From positions 1-6,268 of the forward strand of contig CAMLCX010000299.1 of the NCBI GenBank assembly GCA_946478635.1: a stretch of 6,268 bases of DNA. The letters are read 5' to 3'. The DNA comes from an uncultured Pseudomonadota bacterium. Lineage in GTDB: Bacteria > Desulfobacterota_B > Binatia > UBA9968. The notes beneath the pieces were generated by a model. It searched no databases. It saw nothing but the letters and a program-made list of their open reading frames with translations, and was not told the origin of the DNA. Below are positions 5,181 to 6,268 of the stretch, in pieces; the stretch's first letter is position 1, and each line of letters begins with the position of its first letter. A program made the position numbers and the translations under genes.

Positions 5181-6268
5181 ATGCCCGTCAAATTTCCCAC
5201 CGTCGACGCCGATGGCCACCTGGAGGAAAATCACATCGATTGGAGAGAGCGGCTTCCCGAAAAATACAAAGATCAGGCTCCACAGCGCCGGCCGAGTGGC
5301 AACGGCCAACTGCGCACCATCATCGAGGGCAAACCGTGGCCGAGGCCCGGCGGGTTAGGCATCGGCGTGGGCGGTCCCTATAACCGGCCCCATCCGCGCC
5401 GTCCCGGCATGACCGATCCCCACGCGCGCCTGGTCGATATGGACAGCGAGGGGATCGATGCCGCAGTGCTGTTCGGCGCCGGCCTCTCGGGAACGCTGCC
5501 GGCATTGGATGACGCCGGTTTGGCCGCCGCTCTCGCCGTTGCGCGCAACACCTGGCTCGCCGAGTATTGCGCCGCGAATCGACAACGCATCAAGGGCACC
5601 TCTGCATTGGCGCAACAAGATATTCGTGCCAGCGTGGAAGAATTAGAGCGAAGCGTCAAAGAACTGGGTTTCGTCGGGGCGTCGCTCTTCCCCAACGTGA
5701 AGGGCCGCCATCTCGGCGACTCCTACTATTTCCCTCTCTATGAGACGGCCCAGCGTCTCGACGTGCCAATTTGCGTCCACATGTTTCTCGGCCGCTACGG
5801 TTCGGACGCCGTCGGCACCGATCGGGTGGAAAAGTTTTTTTACACGCATTTGTTCGGCCATCCATTCGAGCAGATGATCGCGCTTTCGGTCATCATCGGC
5901 GAAGGCGTGCTCGACCGTTTTCCAAAGCTGAGATTTGTTTTCCTCGAATCGGGGTGCGGCTGGCTGCCCTATTGGTTCGAGCGCATGGACGAGCATTATG
6001 AAGTGCTCGGCGTGCAACTACCCGCGCTCAAGACCGAACCCAGCAAGCTCCTGGAGCGCGGCCAGCTTTATTTTTCCTGCGAAGCGGATGAAAAAGAGCT
6101 CGCGCACGTGATCGACGTCATCGGCGCGGACTGGATCGTTTTCGCTTCGGACTATAGCCACTTCGACAGCCGCTGGCCCGGCGCCTCTGAGCCCATTGTC
6201 AATCACGCAGGGCTCAGCGATGCCGTCAAGCGCAAAATTCTTAACGACAATGCACGGCGGCTCTATCC
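5181..6268 (+). CDS. Amidohydrolase-2 family metal-dependent hydrolase or decarboxylase (3' end missing)
   Basis: The frame is open for 362 codons from ATG 5181 to the window edge. Motifs of the amidohydrolase-2 TIM-barrel family appear in order: the metal-binding DxH in VDADGHLEE (Asp11, His13), RPGMTDPHARLVDMDSEG followed by IDAAVLFG, the barrel histidine in ICVHMF (His200), FLESGCGWLPYWFERMDE (Glu256 region), the catalytic aspartate in FASDYSHFDS (Asp324), and NDNARRLY at the cut end. Family members end soon after this last motif, so probably only the final few to 20 residues are missing. The superfamily includes aminocarboxymuconate-semialdehyde, gamma-resorcylate and 5-carboxyvanillate decarboxylases as well as hydrolases; the substrate here cannot be told. 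No signal peptide is present, so the enzyme is cytoplasmic. It follows the dihydroxyphthalate-decarboxylase-like gene by 18 bases, indicating one operon. Confidence 0.9.
   Translation, partial: MPVKFPTVDADGHLEENHIDWRERLPEKYKDQAPQRRPSGNGQLRTIIEGKPWPRPGGLGIGVGGPYNRPHPRRPGMTDPHARLVDMDSEGIDAAVLFGAGLSGTLPALDDAGLAAALAVARNTWLAEYCAANRQRIKGTSALAQQDIRASVEELERSVKELGFVGASLFPNVKGRHLGDSYYFPLYETAQRLDVPICVHMFLGRYGSDAVGTDRVEKFFYTHLFGHPFEQMIALSVIIGEGVLDRFPKLRFVFLESGCGWLPYWFERMDEHYEVLGVQLPALKTEPSKLLERGQLYFSCEADEKELAHVIDVIGADWIVFASDYSHFDSRWPGASEPIVNHAGLSDAVKRKILNDNARRLY

Overview
This 6.3-kb window looks like chromosomal DNA from an uncultured, moderately GC-rich, free-living bacterium. The gene types (fumarylacetoacetate-hydrolase fold, class V aminotransferase, cytoplasmic dihydroxyphthalate-decarboxylase-like protein, amidohydrolase-2) and the GC-rich palindromic intergenic repeats are what I associate with soil and sediment deltaproteobacteria-like, Binatota or Tectomicrobia-type genomes. 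That placement is an inference from style, not a measured phylogeny. No tRNA, rRNA, CRISPR array, transposase or phage gene is visible.

Layout. Bases 3-71 may be the last 22 codons of an upstream gene. Bases 200-1105 (+) encode an inner-membrane-anchored protein with a TonB/AgmX-like domain followed by an SH3b domain. Bases 1106-1487 are non-coding: a strong 13-bp hairpin, a 123-bp long-inverted-repeat element with perfect 15-bp ends, and a cluster of short nested palindromes. Bases 3511 down to 1488 (-) form a two-gene operon: a fumarylacetoacetate hydrolase (FAH) family enzyme, then a class V aminotransferase of the serine/alanine-glyoxylate type 26 bases further on. Bases 3512-4130 separate this operon from a divergent one and carry several unrelated palindromic repeats, a weak leftward promoter candidate and a good rightward sigma70-like promoter. 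Bases 4131-6268 (+) hold the second operon: a protein resembling 4,5-dihydroxyphthalate decarboxylase or NMT1-type periplasmic-binding-fold proteins but with no signal peptide, then after 18 bases an amidohydrolase-2 metal-dependent hydrolase or decarboxylase that runs off the window end.

How the genes may work together. The divergent pairs are all small-molecule catabolic types. FAH-fold enzymes cleave or decarboxylate acylpyruvates and ring-cleavage products, amidohydrolase-2 enzymes include many aromatic-acid decarboxylases, and the class V aminotransferase handles glyoxylate or pyruvate and amino acids. A shared carboxylic or aromatic acid pathway is plausible, but no substrate can be read from the sequence. 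The SH3b protein appears unrelated to this catabolic group.
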